DNA of 64,000 nucleotides from Solobacterium sp. (GTDB taxonomy: Bacteria > Bacillota_I > Bacilli_A > Erysipelotrichales > Erysipelotrichaceae), in contig JAFUGM010000046.1 in the NCBI GenBank assembly GCA_017469355.1, positions 1 through 64,000 of the forward strand. The letters are read 5' to 3'. Position numbers and translations under genes: made by a program. Of this stretch, positions 1-7,718 are shown piece by piece. The notes beneath the pieces were generated by a model. The model did not search any database and was not told where the DNA came from. It saw only the letters and a program-made list of their open reading frames with translations. The stretch's first letter is position 1, and every line of letters begins with the position of its first letter.

Positions 1-139
1 AATATTTGGGGTTGGAATCCAATGGTTGTTTGAAGAGCCGTATGCGGGAGAATCGCACGTACGGTTCTGTGAGGGGCGTCAGGCAAGCCTTTCACAAGTT
101 TATTTTGTTTGAAAGGAGTGTCGAGAATGCCTACTCGAC
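1..139 (+). mobile_element. Group II intron, 3' end (domains V and VI)
   Basis: Positions 35-68 form a 34-nt domain V hairpin: arms GAGCCGT/ACGGTTC, then A-T, a 2-nt CG bulge on the 3' side, then TGCG/CGCA, with an apical GA-rich loop and the AGC catalytic triad at 36-38. Downstream, CCTTTCA (88-94) pairs with TGAAAGG (110-116), and AGGC (81-84) with GCCT (129-132). The CCTA-type end at 130-133 fits a domain VI with a bulged A, and the intron end is placed near CTCGAC at 139. The intron-encoded reverse transcriptase would lie left of the window. The exact 3' splice site is inferred. Confidence 0.75.
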
Positions 140-199
140 AAGAAACAGAAACATAATCATTCACAAATACGATATCAAAACAGAAAGTGAGGAAGAATT

Positions 200-721
200 A
201 TGCGTTTTGAGATTGTAGGGAAGAATATAACAATTACGGAACCGATGCGGGAGAAGATTGAGAAAAAGCTTTCCGGGCTTCAGAAATATCTCCTGATTGA
301 TGAGGATACCACCGCACGGGTGGTAGCGCGGGTATATCCGTCCTCGCAGAAAATCGAAGTAACGATCCCGACAAGAGTCGGAATTCTCAGAACTGAAGTC
401 GAACATGATGATCTCTATGCGGCAGTAGATATCGCACTCGATAAGCTGGAAGATCAGATCCGCCGGCAGAAGACCCGTCTGAACCGCAGACATAAGGAAT
501 CGCTGGCAGAAAACTTCCTGCTGGAAGAGGAAGAGGATGATGTCGATATCCCGGTAAAGACCAAGTCCATTTCTGCTCAGAAGATGGATCTGGAAGAAGC
601 GATCATGCAGATGGAATTATCGAATCATGACTTCTACATCTACACCGATGATGAAAGTGAGAAGATCTCCGTGGTCTATCGCCGCAATAATGGCGGATAT
701 GGCCTGATCGAAACAGAATAA
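200..721 (+). CDS. hpf: Ribosome hibernation promoting factor, long form
   Basis: This 173-residue protein has the two-domain long-HPF architecture. The N-terminal RaiA-like beta-alpha domain (about 1-100, opening MRFEIVGKNITIT) binds the 30S decoding region. An acidic linker (EEEEDD) leads to the C-terminal dimerisation domain (about 115-173) that joins two 30S subunits into inactive 100S disomes. The start is supported by GAGGAAGAA just upstream. The gene stands alone behind a group II intron end and before a terminator, so its native promoter lies either in the roughly 60 bp left between intron and ATG or is supplied by the intron transcript. Confidence 0.95.
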   Translation: MRFEIVGKNITITEPMREKIEKKLSGLQKYLLIDEDTTARVVARVYPSSQKIEVTIPTRVGILRTEVEHDDLYAAVDIALDKLEDQIRRQKTRLNRRHKESLAENFLLEEEEDDVDIPVKTKSISAQKMDLEEAIMQMELSNHDFYIYTDDESEKISVVYRRNNGGYGLIETE

Positions 722-732
722 CCATACCAGAA

Positions 733-756
733 AGGGCAGAATCGTCTGTCCTTTTT
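733..756 (+). terminator. Rho-independent terminator after hpf
   Basis: AGGGCAGA (733-740) pairs with TCTGTCCT (745-752) around an ATCG loop, with one G-U pair, and is followed by T's. Confidence 0.75.
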
Positions 757-773
757 CCATGGAGAAAATGAAG

Positions 774-830
774 AAAACGCCGCTCTGGCGAGTCACCTGA
801 ATAATGTGAACTTCACTGATGCGGCGTTTT
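774..830 (-). terminator. Large hairpin, terminator for the DapB-like gene
   Basis: AAAACGCCGC (774-783) and GCGGCGTTTT (821-830) form a perfect 10-bp stem. A small inner GTGAA/TTCAC hairpin sits in the 37-nt loop. The flanking A/T runs allow termination on either strand. It lies just behind the stop codon of the minus-strand dehydrogenase gene. Confidence 0.7.
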
Positions 831-850
831 ACAGTAAGTGAAACGAGGGA

Positions 851-1984
851 TTACTTTGCCTTGGAGACCTTATGGTCAATGAATACTGCATCCGAACGGA
901 ATGCGTCAGAGGGCAGGTAATCTCTGATCTCGCGAATCGTGACAATACCTCCATGTGCCTTGCAGATCTCAGGGATCGCATTGACTACCCGCATTGCAGT
1001 TAATACATAACCGTCATAGGAGAGCTCTTCCGGATGCTCAGGAACACCGACATTCATGTCGATCTGGAGATTCGGATCGCCTTCGATGACGACACGAATC
1101 TGGCCAACCCGATCCGTCCATGGCCAATCCATTGCGACATCCTGCGCCATACGGTTAACGTGCTCGATGACAATTGCTTCACGGCCGTTGATGATCCCGC
1201 AGGTACGAACTCTTACCGCAACGACCTTTCCTGCAGGGATTGTTCCCCATGCGCATTCAACATCATGATCTGTTGCCTGCTTTTCGAATGAGGTGGTGAT
1301 ATCTTCCAGTTCATAGCCGAGTTCATTGGCAATGTGATGGATGGTAATGCCCCAGATCATTTTCTGGACATCGGGAATCTCGAGTACTGCGGTGAATTCC
1401 GGGTCTTCATCAAAGCCATAAGAAGGAGCCAGTTCCGCCCGTGCGGGAGTGGTGGAGTAGTTGTACATTTCCGAAATAGTCAGAGTTTTAATTGTGTTTG
1501 AGCAGGATGCTAACTGCATTGCCATATGATCTGCGAATCCCGGCTCCTGTCCATTCATGAAGATGGAAGCTCCGGTTGATTTACCAACTGCGTCCAGCTG
1601 ATCGCATAATTCCTTGGCTGCTGCTTTCTCTGGCCACATCAGATCTCCCAGAGAAGTAGTAACGACGTTGATGCCTCTGCTTAAGAAGTTCATGTACCAT
1701 TCCCCGTTAATCGCAGCGGCTTCCCGCGGATCCCGGATATTGATGACCATGACTGCACAATCCGGTTTCAATGCGAAGATTTCTTCCTTGTCGGATGTGA
1801 TCAGAACACCATTCGGCTCATCACTGTCGAGCAGCCCGGAGTCTGTTCCGATCTTTGCGGCATCAAATTCAGGATGGCCCCATACACCGACCAGCTCCAT
1901 ATTCGATCTGCCTTTCAATGACCGAATCGCGATGGATGCGACATTGCCGGTACCGATGACTACAACGCGTAATTTTTCACTCAT
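851..1984 (-). CDS. DapB-like NAD(P)-dependent dehydrogenase
   Basis: The 377-residue protein opens with a Rossmann dinucleotide-binding segment (VVVIGTGNVA, about 7-16) and continues as a dihydrodipicolinate-reductase-like fold. In length and sequence style it resembles the 2,4-diaminopentanoate dehydrogenase/amine dehydrogenase branch rather than lysine-pathway DapB (about 250-270 aa). Such enzymes deaminate a diamino acid with NAD(P)+; the substrate here cannot be read from sequence. No ornithine-degradation (ora/ord) genes are adjacent. It is divergent from an AraC-family regulator about 60 bp away, its likeliest local regulator. The call is firm at fold level and tentative for substrate. 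Confidence 0.75.
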   Translation of the reverse strand: MSEKLRVVVIGTGNVASIAIRSLKGRSNMELVGVWGHPEFDAAKIGTDSGLLDSDEPNGVLITSDKEEIFALKPDCAVMVINIRDPREAAAINGEWYMNFLSRGINVVTTSLGDLMWPEKAAAKELCDQLDAVGKSTGASIFMNGQEPGFADHMAMQLASCSNTIKTLTISEMYNYSTTPARAELAPSYGFDEDPEFTAVLEIPDVQKMIWGITIHHIANELGYELEDITTSFEKQATDHDVECAWGTIPAGKVVAVRVRTCGIINGREAIVIEHVNRMAQDVAMDWPWTDRVGQIRVVIEGDPNLQIDMNVGVPEHPEELSYDGYVLTAMRVVNAIPEICKAHGGIVTIREIRDYLPSDAFRSDAVFIDHKVSKAK

Positions 1985-2085
1985 TTGACTTATCCTCCGT
2001 CAGTTTCTGAACTCACTATAAAAATCAGATTGGGGATGATATTATGAAATTCCAATGTATATTACAAAAAACCAAGGTAAATGAT

Positions 2086-3237
2086 ATGAAAACTGAGAAT
2101 CTGATCCCATTTCTTGATGCCTTTGCGGCCTCGATCGAACAACCGCTTGCGGCAGTTCGAGACAATCAGCTGATTTATATGAGTGAAGCAGGGGCGCCAT
2201 ATGCCTATTGTCTTTCTGTGCTGTATGAGTCAGTGGGTTCTATATGGGATGGGCGTTGTGATCTGTTTCAGATTGTTTCGCTGGAACAGGAGGAAGGGAT
2301 GACGATTCTGCTAGGGCCACTCACGATTCAGCGATCAGACAGAGAAGCTTATATTGAAGTCCTTCGTGCCAAAGAACCTGCAATTTCTCTGGATCAGATC
2401 ACACTGCTTGCGGAATGGTTGAGCCGGAAGTCTCTGGTTTCATTAACCCATCTGGAAAAAATGAAGGAAGCGCTACTGTTAGCGGTAGATGGAAGACAGC
2501 CTGACGGGCAACAGGTTTCTCAGAACAGCCAGCCGGTTCATATGCCGGAAAAAGAGGAGGTGGAGTGGGCTTCCTATAACAGTGACTATGTACAGCAGCT
2601 GGAACAATATGTACGGATGGGAGCTATGGATGAGATGGAAGCTCTGATGCGTCATGAGATCCATGCGCCATATGGGAGCTATGCGGATGATCAGCTTCGT
2701 CATTTCAAGAATTCCATGATGGTCCATATCTATATCATGAGTAGGGCAGCCATGGAAGGCGGACTGGAAGATGATTTATGCATGAAGCTGGCAGAACGCT
2801 ACTCGCGCCAGTGTGAACAGGCAGCGAGTGTTTCACAGCTCCGTGAGATTTCCATCGCGCTGCGTCTTGATTTCTGTCGGCGGGTGAATCATCTGAAGCA
2901 GGTGAGAACAGACAGTCAGACGGTAAATCGGGCAATTGCCTTCATTCATACACATCGAATGGAAAAACTGAATGCGTCAATGATTGCGGCGGCATGCGGT
3001 GTCTCCGCCTCCTATCTTTGTATGGAGTTTAAAGCCAGAACCGGAAAAAGCATAGTTGCATTCATCAACGAAGAAAAGATAGCCATGGCCAAAGAACTGC
3101 TTTCCTCCAGTGATCGCACCCTGATTGATATCGCTTCCTATCTCTCCTTTTCTTCGCAGAATTATTTTCAGACGGTATTCCGCAAGTATGCTGGAATGAG
3201 CCCTGGACAATATCGAAGCCAGTTCAGAACTCGTTGA
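2086..3237 (+). CDS. AraC-family transcriptional regulator
   Basis: The C-terminal ~100 residues carry the two helix-turn-helix motifs of the AraC/XylS DNA-binding domain: an LNASMIAAACGVSASYLC-type first HTH, then IDIASYLSFSSQNYFQTVFRK and the closing GMSPGQYR signature. The ~280-residue N-terminal part is a poorly conserved sensor region without a recognisable cupin. I prefer the ATG at 2086 (383 aa), which has AAGG upstream. An in-frame ATG at 2044 would add 14 residues but lacks a clear SD. The gene is divergent from the DapB-like dehydrogenase and probably controls it. Confidence 0.85.
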   Translation: MKTENLIPFLDAFAASIEQPLAAVRDNQLIYMSEAGAPYAYCLSVLYESVGSIWDGRCDLFQIVSLEQEEGMTILLGPLTIQRSDREAYIEVLRAKEPAISLDQITLLAEWLSRKSLVSLTHLEKMKEALLLAVDGRQPDGQQVSQNSQPVHMPEKEEVEWASYNSDYVQQLEQYVRMGAMDEMEALMRHEIHAPYGSYADDQLRHFKNSMMVHIYIMSRAAMEGGLEDDLCMKLAERYSRQCEQAASVSQLREISIALRLDFCRRVNHLKQVRTDSQTVNRAIAFIHTHRMEKLNASMIAAACGVSASYLCMEFKARTGKSIVAFINEEKIAMAKELLSSSDRTLIDIASYLSFSSQNYFQTVFRKYAGMSPGQYRSQFRTR

Positions 3238-3509
3238 AAAGGGCTCATTTCCTGTATCTGCGTACCACCTTATGAAGGCAATAATTGCACAGAATTCGGT
3301 GTTTTTTTCTGTTTTTCGTATGTACAAAAATATGCACTGGCCCAAAAATTCATTATGCCTACAGAATTAGAATGACAAACAGACTGTATTTACGAACCCT
3401 ATACTCTTATTCTAAAGGTGTACCAAAAAATGCACGGCATACACGAAAAGAATGAACGTGAGGAAAGGGGTGGTTCTTATGATACGGGCAGCGTAGACAT
3501 GTCTGAAAC
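3238..3509. other. Intergenic region with a doubtful 37-codon ORF
   Basis: This 272-bp gap separates the AraC gene from the convergent CPBP-like gene. It holds no convincing terminator. A possible 37-codon ORF (3430-3543, +) has AAAGGTG nine bases before its ATG and TATACT near 3400, but the product is hydrophilic, matches nothing I know, and overlaps the end of the opposing gene. I do not call it. Confidence 0.3.
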
Positions 3510-4169
3510 TTATGCCGCAAAGAATATCATCCAGCTGAGATAGACAATGGCGAAGGAAAGGATTCCCGGGATGATGGAATGCGTCTGATTGTACAGATAA
3601 GATAACAGGATGAACAGAATGACGTTATATAGATATGTAGGAATCAATGACGTCCATCTGTATGGGCCAAAGGCCGCAGAGTAAATTAGACCAAACACAA
3701 ATCCGGTAAACAGAATCATTGCGACTTCTCTTGCATGAACCTTCATATGGTCGGTCAGGCACTTGAACTCCATATTCAGGATGAAGCCAAGAGACAAACT
3801 GAAGGCGAATAATACACCCGGAATGGCAATCGGATCACTCGTGAATACTGTAGGATCCGGAAGCACAATCGTCCGGGGAAAGTATTTATTGCTGAGCCAG
3901 GTCCAGAAAAACAGAACGACGCTTCCGACAACGGTATAAAGCACCGTGTCAGCGAAATTCTGCTTGGTGCGGTTCCAGTGCAGCGCAAACAGTTCCCAGT
4001 CATACAGCAGTAACAGCCAGGCGGAAACATTCAGCGCAAACATCAGCGCGAGTGTATCTGAGCCGATCGCTTCCCAGAGCGAAAACCGCAGGATGGGAAT
4101 CAGCAGGAATATTCCAAACGACACAGCAATCCGACGGACGGACATGGTCGTGCTTTTTTCAAAATTCAT
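3510..4169 (-). CDS. CPBP-family-like membrane protein, catalytically degenerate
   Basis: This 219-residue integral membrane protein has about six hydrophobic segments. The last one (SYLYNQTHSIIPGILSFAIV) aligns with the final motif of CPBP/Abi intramembrane proteases, usually ...T-S-hydrophobic-H-xxx-N. The expected His and Asn are replaced by Phe and Tyr. The EExxxR motif is reduced to MEFKCL, and the FxxxH helix reads FGLIYS. Fold membership is therefore plausible but peptidase activity is not. The role is unknown; CPBP proteins range from prenyl-CAAX proteases to bacteriocin immunity proteins. The 129-bp gap to the divergent downstream operon must hold both promoters. Confidence 0.55.
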   Translation of the reverse strand: MNFEKSTTMSVRRIAVSFGIFLLIPILRFSLWEAIGSDTLALMFALNVSAWLLLLYDWELFALHWNRTKQNFADTVLYTVVGSVVLFFWTWLSNKYFPRTIVLPDPTVFTSDPIAIPGVLFAFSLSLGFILNMEFKCLTDHMKVHAREVAMILFTGFVFGLIYSAAFGPYRWTSLIPTYLYNVILFILLSYLYNQTHSIIPGILSFAIVYLSWMIFFAA

Positions 4170-4298
4170 AAAAATAGTTTCTTTCTTTTCGGGGAAGTTC
4201 CGATTTTTCTTCTATATGGTAAGTGAAGGACTTGAATATAGCAAGTTTTTGGAACGTATGCCGCGGGTGCATCATTTCAATCAGCAAAGAGGGCGATT

Positions 4299-4655
4299 AT
4301 GAAAGAAACAATCAGTATCACAAAACCGAACCTGACGATAAAAGAGAAGGAGAATATCCTTTATACGATCGGTCAGAAGTACCGCGAGACTAGACTTCGT
4401 CTGAATCTTGCGGAGTCAGAACAACCCTATTCCTTAAGCGGAATAGGATTCCGGTATGACCGGCAGTATCTTCACCGGATCGATGAGAGTCTGCGTGTGT
4501 GTACGATACGCACGCAGCTCATCATCCGCAATGAATTTCTGGAGATCAGTGAAGATCACTGGTATGAGACGTACTTCACTTCCTACGCCTGGGTAAGGGA
4601 GCGCAGGAAGGCGGTTCTCGAGTTTTTCGCAGTTCTGGATTTAGGCACAAATTGA
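4299..4655 (+). CDS. Conserved small protein, possibly MG284/MPN403-like
   Basis: A 118-residue soluble protein with charged helices and a C-terminal WYETYFTSYAWVRERRKAVLEFF stretch (quoted only in part elsewhere). Its W-Y-x-x-Y-x-S-x-x-x-x-R-x-R-x-K-A pattern recalls ArpU/RinA-type phage regulators and the uncharacterised Mollicute MG284/MPN403 family. The next gene is an acyl-carrier-like protein, and in Mycoplasma genitalium MG287 (ACP-like) also lies near MG284, which gives weak synteny support. No catalytic motif is visible. The function is unknown. Confidence 0.5.
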   Translation: MKETISITKPNLTIKEKENILYTIGQKYRETRLRLNLAESEQPYSLSGIGFRYDRQYLHRIDESLRVCTIRTQLIIRNEFLEISEDHWYETYFTSYAWVRERRKAVLEFFAVLDLGTN

Positions 4656-4684
4656 TGGTAAACTTTCGTTAAGGAGTTATCTCT

Positions 4685-4933
4685 ATGGAACGTTTACCGT
4701 TCTTGAAACAATTAGCGATGAATTATGGTCATGTATCCGGCAGTTTTGACTGGGACACGACATTTCACGATCTGGGAATGGATTCCTATGATGTAGTGGA
4801 TTTCATGTTAAGTGTGGAAGAAACGCTGGGATTTGCGGTGGAAGATGATGCACTGCTTTCCCTGGAAACCATGCGGGACGTAGAGAGCCTGATTGAACAG
4901 TGCATGGAGGAGGATAATAGCGAACATGCTTAA
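4685..4933 (+). CDS. Acyl carrier protein homologue
   Basis: The 82-residue acidic protein has the ACP four-helix pattern and the phosphopantetheine attachment motif GMDSYDVV, with Ser34 as the predicted 4'-phosphopantetheine site (canonical DSL is DSY here). It is about as long as AcpP but divergent. It is not in a fatty-acid gene cluster: upstream is a small conserved protein and downstream is ptsI, whose start codon lies inside this gene. It may serve a specialised acyl or aminoacyl transfer rather than bulk fatty-acid synthesis. An AAGGAG SD precedes the start. Confidence 0.8.
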   Translation: MERLPFLKQLAMNYGHVSGSFDWDTTFHDLGMDSYDVVDFMLSVEETLGFAVEDDALLSLETMRDVESLIEQCMEEDNSEHA

Positions 4934-6635
4934 AGGAATTGCTGCTTCACAAGGAATCGCAATCGCGAAGGTTTACAAGCTGGAACAGCCGGTGCTCGAC
5001 ATTCAGATGAAGGAATCCAATCCGGAAGAAGAACTTGCCAAGCTGGATGCTGCATTCGCAAAAACGGTTGAAGATGTAGAAAAGATCAAAGAGGTTGCTT
5101 CAAAGAGCCTCGCACCGGAAGAACTCGCTGTATTTGATGCGCATCTGATGATGGCGAATGACCCGGAACTCCGCAGTCAGATTGAAGACATGATCAAAAA
5201 TGACAAGGTCAATGCGGAGTATGCGACCGAACAGGTTGCCAATATGATGGTCATGATCTTTGAATCCATGGAAGACGCTTATATGAGAGAGCGTGCTGCC
5301 GACATCAAGGACGTTACCTTCCGTCTTAAGTGCAATCTCTGCGGTAAGGTGATTCCGAACCTTGCGACACTGGATACTCCGGTTGTCATCGTAGCGAAGG
5401 ATCTCACACCGTCTGATACCGGTTCTCTGAACAAGGAATTTGCCAAGGGTTTCGCAACTGAAATCGGCGGCCGTACCAGTCACAGTGCCATCATGGCTCG
5501 TTCCCTTGAAATTCCGGCAGTCGTTGGTGTTAAGGGAATTCTCGATGAAGCACAGGCAGGGGATGAAGTCATCCTCGATGCGCTGAATGGTGAAGTCATT
5601 CTCAATCCGAGTGAAGAGCAGAAGGCAGAATATGCAGCCAAGGGTGAAGCTTATCTTAAGGAGAAGGAAGCACTCAAGGCACTCAAGAATGAAGCATCGG
5701 TATCCGTTGACGGACATAAGGTTCTCTTAGTCGGTAATATCGGCGGACCGAAGGATGTCGAAGGCGTCAATGATAACGGTGGTGAGGGTGTCGGTCTCTT
5801 CCGTACGGAGTTCCTCTATATGAAGAGTGAAGATGACTTCCCGGATGAAGATACACAGTTTGCGGCATACAAGCAGGTGCTGGAAGGCATGAATGGCAAG
5901 CCGGTTGTTATCCGTACACTGGATATCGGTGGTGACAAGAAGCTGAACTACTATCAGTTCGCAGAAGAAATGAACCCGTTCCTCGGTGTTCGTGCAGTTC
6001 GTTTCTGCCTGATCCGCAAGGATGTATTCCGTACACAGCTACGTGCACTGTTAAGAGCGAGTGTCTATGGTAAGCTCTGCATTATGTTCCCGATGATCGC
6101 TACAGTTCAGGAATTCAAGGATGCCAAGCAGTGCTATGAAGACGCCCGTGCGGAACTGATCGCCGAGGGTGTTGCGGTTTCTGACGATGTCGAAGTCGGC
6201 TGCATGATCGAAATTCCGGCAGCGGCAGTTCTCGCTGACCAGCTGTCCAAGTATGCGGACTTCTTCTCCATTGGCACCAACGACTTGATTCAGTACTCCA
6301 TGGCTGCGGACCGTATGAGTGAGCCTGTATCCTATCTGTATCAGCCGCTGAACCCGTCCATTCTGCGTCTTGTTAAGATGACAATCGATGGCGCGCATAA
6401 GAATGGCAAGTGGTGCGGTATGTGCGGTGAGATGGCTGGTGATGAACTGGCTGCTCCGCTGCTGCTGGGACTTGGATTGGATGAGTTCTCCATGAGCGCA
6501 AGCTCCATCCTCCGTGCTCGTCAGCTGATCAATTCGCTCAGTTATGCAGAGATGCAGGAACTTGCGGATAAGGCGGTTAACTGTGATACTGCGGAAGAAG
6601 TCAATGAACTGGTAAAATCCGCTGTCTCGAAGTAA
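4926..6635 (+). CDS. ptsI: PTS enzyme I (phosphoenolpyruvate-protein phosphotransferase)
   Basis: This 569-residue cytoplasmic enzyme takes phosphate from PEP and passes it to HPr, the first step of PTS sugar uptake. The active-site His is His186 in GGRTSHSAIMARS. The PEP-binding barrel shows LFRTEFLYM (about 291-299) and catalytic Cys500 in WCGMCGEMAGDE. I chose the ATG at 4926, inside the end of the ACP-like gene (8-bp overlap) and preceded by GGAGGA, because conserved EI sequence (MLKGIAASQGIA) begins there. An upstream in-frame start would add 11 unconserved residues. No ptsH is adjacent. A strong terminator follows. Confidence 0.97.
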   Translation: MLKGIAASQGIAIAKVYKLEQPVLDIQMKESNPEEELAKLDAAFAKTVEDVEKIKEVASKSLAPEELAVFDAHLMMANDPELRSQIEDMIKNDKVNAEYATEQVANMMVMIFESMEDAYMRERAADIKDVTFRLKCNLCGKVIPNLATLDTPVVIVAKDLTPSDTGSLNKEFAKGFATEIGGRTSHSAIMARSLEIPAVVGVKGILDEAQAGDEVILDALNGEVILNPSEEQKAEYAAKGEAYLKEKEALKALKNEASVSVDGHKVLLVGNIGGPKDVEGVNDNGGEGVGLFRTEFLYMKSEDDFPDEDTQFAAYKQVLEGMNGKPVVIRTLDIGGDKKLNYYQFAEEMNPFLGVRAVRFCLIRKDVFRTQLRALLRASVYGKLCIMFPMIATVQEFKDAKQCYEDARAELIAEGVAVSDDVEVGCMIEIPAAAVLADQLSKYADFFSIGTNDLIQYSMAADRMSEPVSYLYQPLNPSILRLVKMTIDGAHKNGKWCGMCGEMAGDELAAPLLLGLGLDEFSMSASSILRARQLINSLSYAEMQELADKAVNCDTAEEVNELVKSAVSK

Positions 6636-6655
6636 TCGGCGATACGGTATAATCA

Positions 6656-6683
6656 TGAGGTGTAGAAATACACCTCATTTTTT
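6656..6683 (+). terminator. Rho-independent terminator after ptsI
   Basis: TGAGGTGTA (6656-6664) pairs perfectly with TACACCTCA (6669-6677) around GAAA, followed by six T's. The T tract ends directly against the next gene's ATG at 6684. A TATAAT at 6648-6653 overlaps the 5' flank, so a transcript starting there would lack most of the left arm. Confidence 0.9.
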
Positions 6684-7166
6684 ATGGATAAGAATACCCG
6701 CATTCTCTTTATTTCAAGCACCGGCGGTCATCTGACCGAACTGCTTCAGCTGTCAGTGATGTTTGATCACTGTGATTTTCATATTATTACTGAAGATAAT
6801 CCTTCCAATCTTTCCCTGCGGGATACCTATGGAAGTGACCGGGTTGCCTTTGTGCCATATGGCAGTAAGAGTCAGCCCTTTACCTATCTGTTTCACTTCT
6901 CTGCCAATATTCTCAAAAGCATCCATTACTTTCGGAAGTGGAAGCCGGATGTGATTATCACCACGGGAACCCATACTGCGGTTCCCATGTGTAAACTGGC
7001 ACATCGATTTGGAAAGAAGGTTATCTGGATTGAGACCATCGCCAATGCGACGACGCCAACCATGGCAGGGAAGATGATCTATCCGATTGCGGATCTCTTT
7101 ATCGTGCAGTGGGAGAGCATGCTGGAAGTGTATCCCAATGCGGTATACGGAGGGTTTATTTTCTGA
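6684..7166 (+). CDS. PssD/Alg14-like glycosyltransferase subunit
   Basis: A 160-residue protein beginning DKNTRILFISSTGGHLTELL, the nucleotide-sugar/partner-binding start of the PssD/Cps14F/Alg14 family. These proteins anchor and enhance a separate catalytic subunit at the membrane. The catalytic partner follows with a TGATG stop/start overlap. Together they would add a sugar, often Gal or GlcNAc, to a lipid-linked acceptor in polysaccharide synthesis. There is no Shine-Dalgarno sequence: the ATG abuts the ptsI terminator T-run. A promoter with TATAAT at 6648-6653 would give a short, SD-less leader of about 24 nt. Confidence 0.85.
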   Translation: MDKNTRILFISSTGGHLTELLQLSVMFDHCDFHIITEDNPSNLSLRDTYGSDRVAFVPYGSKSQPFTYLFHFSANILKSIHYFRKWKPDVIITTGTHTAVPMCKLAHRFGKKVIWIETIANATTPTMAGKMIYPIADLFIVQWESMLEVYPNAVYGGFIF

Positions 7167-7648
7167 TGATACTGGTAATTCTTGGGACAAATGATAAGCC
7201 CTTTGTACGGCTGATTCAGGCGGTGGAACAGGCGGTAAAGAGTGGCGCGATACAGGAAGAAGTCATCGTACAGTCCGGCTTTACCCGTTATGAAAGCGAT
7301 GTGCTGAACATCATTCCTTATATTGACCGGGAAGAATTTGCGGCGAAGCTTGCCCAGGCGGATCTTGTCATCACCCATGGCGGGGCAGGAACGATATTAA
7401 CCGCACTGCGGCAGGGAAAAGTGGTTCTTGCGGGCGCAAGAAAGCAGGCCTATGGCGAACATGTCAACGATCACCAGACGCAGCTTCTCGAAGCCTTTGA
7501 GTCCAGTGGCTACCTGATCTACATGAAAGATCTGAATGATATTACGCCTTATCTGGAACAGGCAAAGAGTTTTATCCCAAAAGCATATGAAAGCAGCCGG
7601 GATGGAATGGTCCGCCTGATTGAAGACTGGATTGATACGCACCTGTGA
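7166..7648 (+). CDS. PssE/Alg13-like glycosyltransferase catalytic subunit
   Basis: This 160-residue protein starts MILVILGTNDKPFVRLI and carries the donor-binding signature DLVITHGGAGT and a Gly-rich GARKQAYGEHVNDHQ stretch, as in the C-terminal half of MurG and the PssE/Cps14G/Alg13 family. It is the catalytic half of the two-gene transferase. I start it at the ATG overlapping the upstream stop (TGATG); an ATG at 7109 would add 19 residues that do not match the family. No other polysaccharide genes are adjacent, so the acceptor is unknown. Confidence 0.85.
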   Translation: MILVILGTNDKPFVRLIQAVEQAVKSGAIQEEVIVQSGFTRYESDVLNIIPYIDREEFAAKLAQADLVITHGGAGTILTALRQGKVVLAGARKQAYGEHVNDHQTQLLEAFESSGYLIYMKDLNDITPYLEQAKSFIPKAYESSRDGMVRLIEDWIDTHL

Positions 7649-7657
7649 CCAGTGAAA

Positions 7658-7682
7658 AAGACTGCCGGAGCAGTCTTCGTCT
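7658..7682 (+). terminator. Terminator after pssE-like gene
   Basis: AAGACTGC (7658-7665) pairs with GCAGTCTT (7670-7677) around CGGA. The T-tract is short (CGTCTT). It may also serve the convergent LysR gene. Confidence 0.65.
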
Positions 7683-7718
7683 TCAGTTGACCATTTTGGA
7701 TTCGATTGTTGAGAAAGC

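Noticed and set aside
3430-3543. 37-codon ORF with a fair SD between the AraC and CPBP-like genes
   Set aside because: The hydrophilic product has no relatives I recognise and overlaps the opposing gene. Kept only as a note in the intergenic entry.
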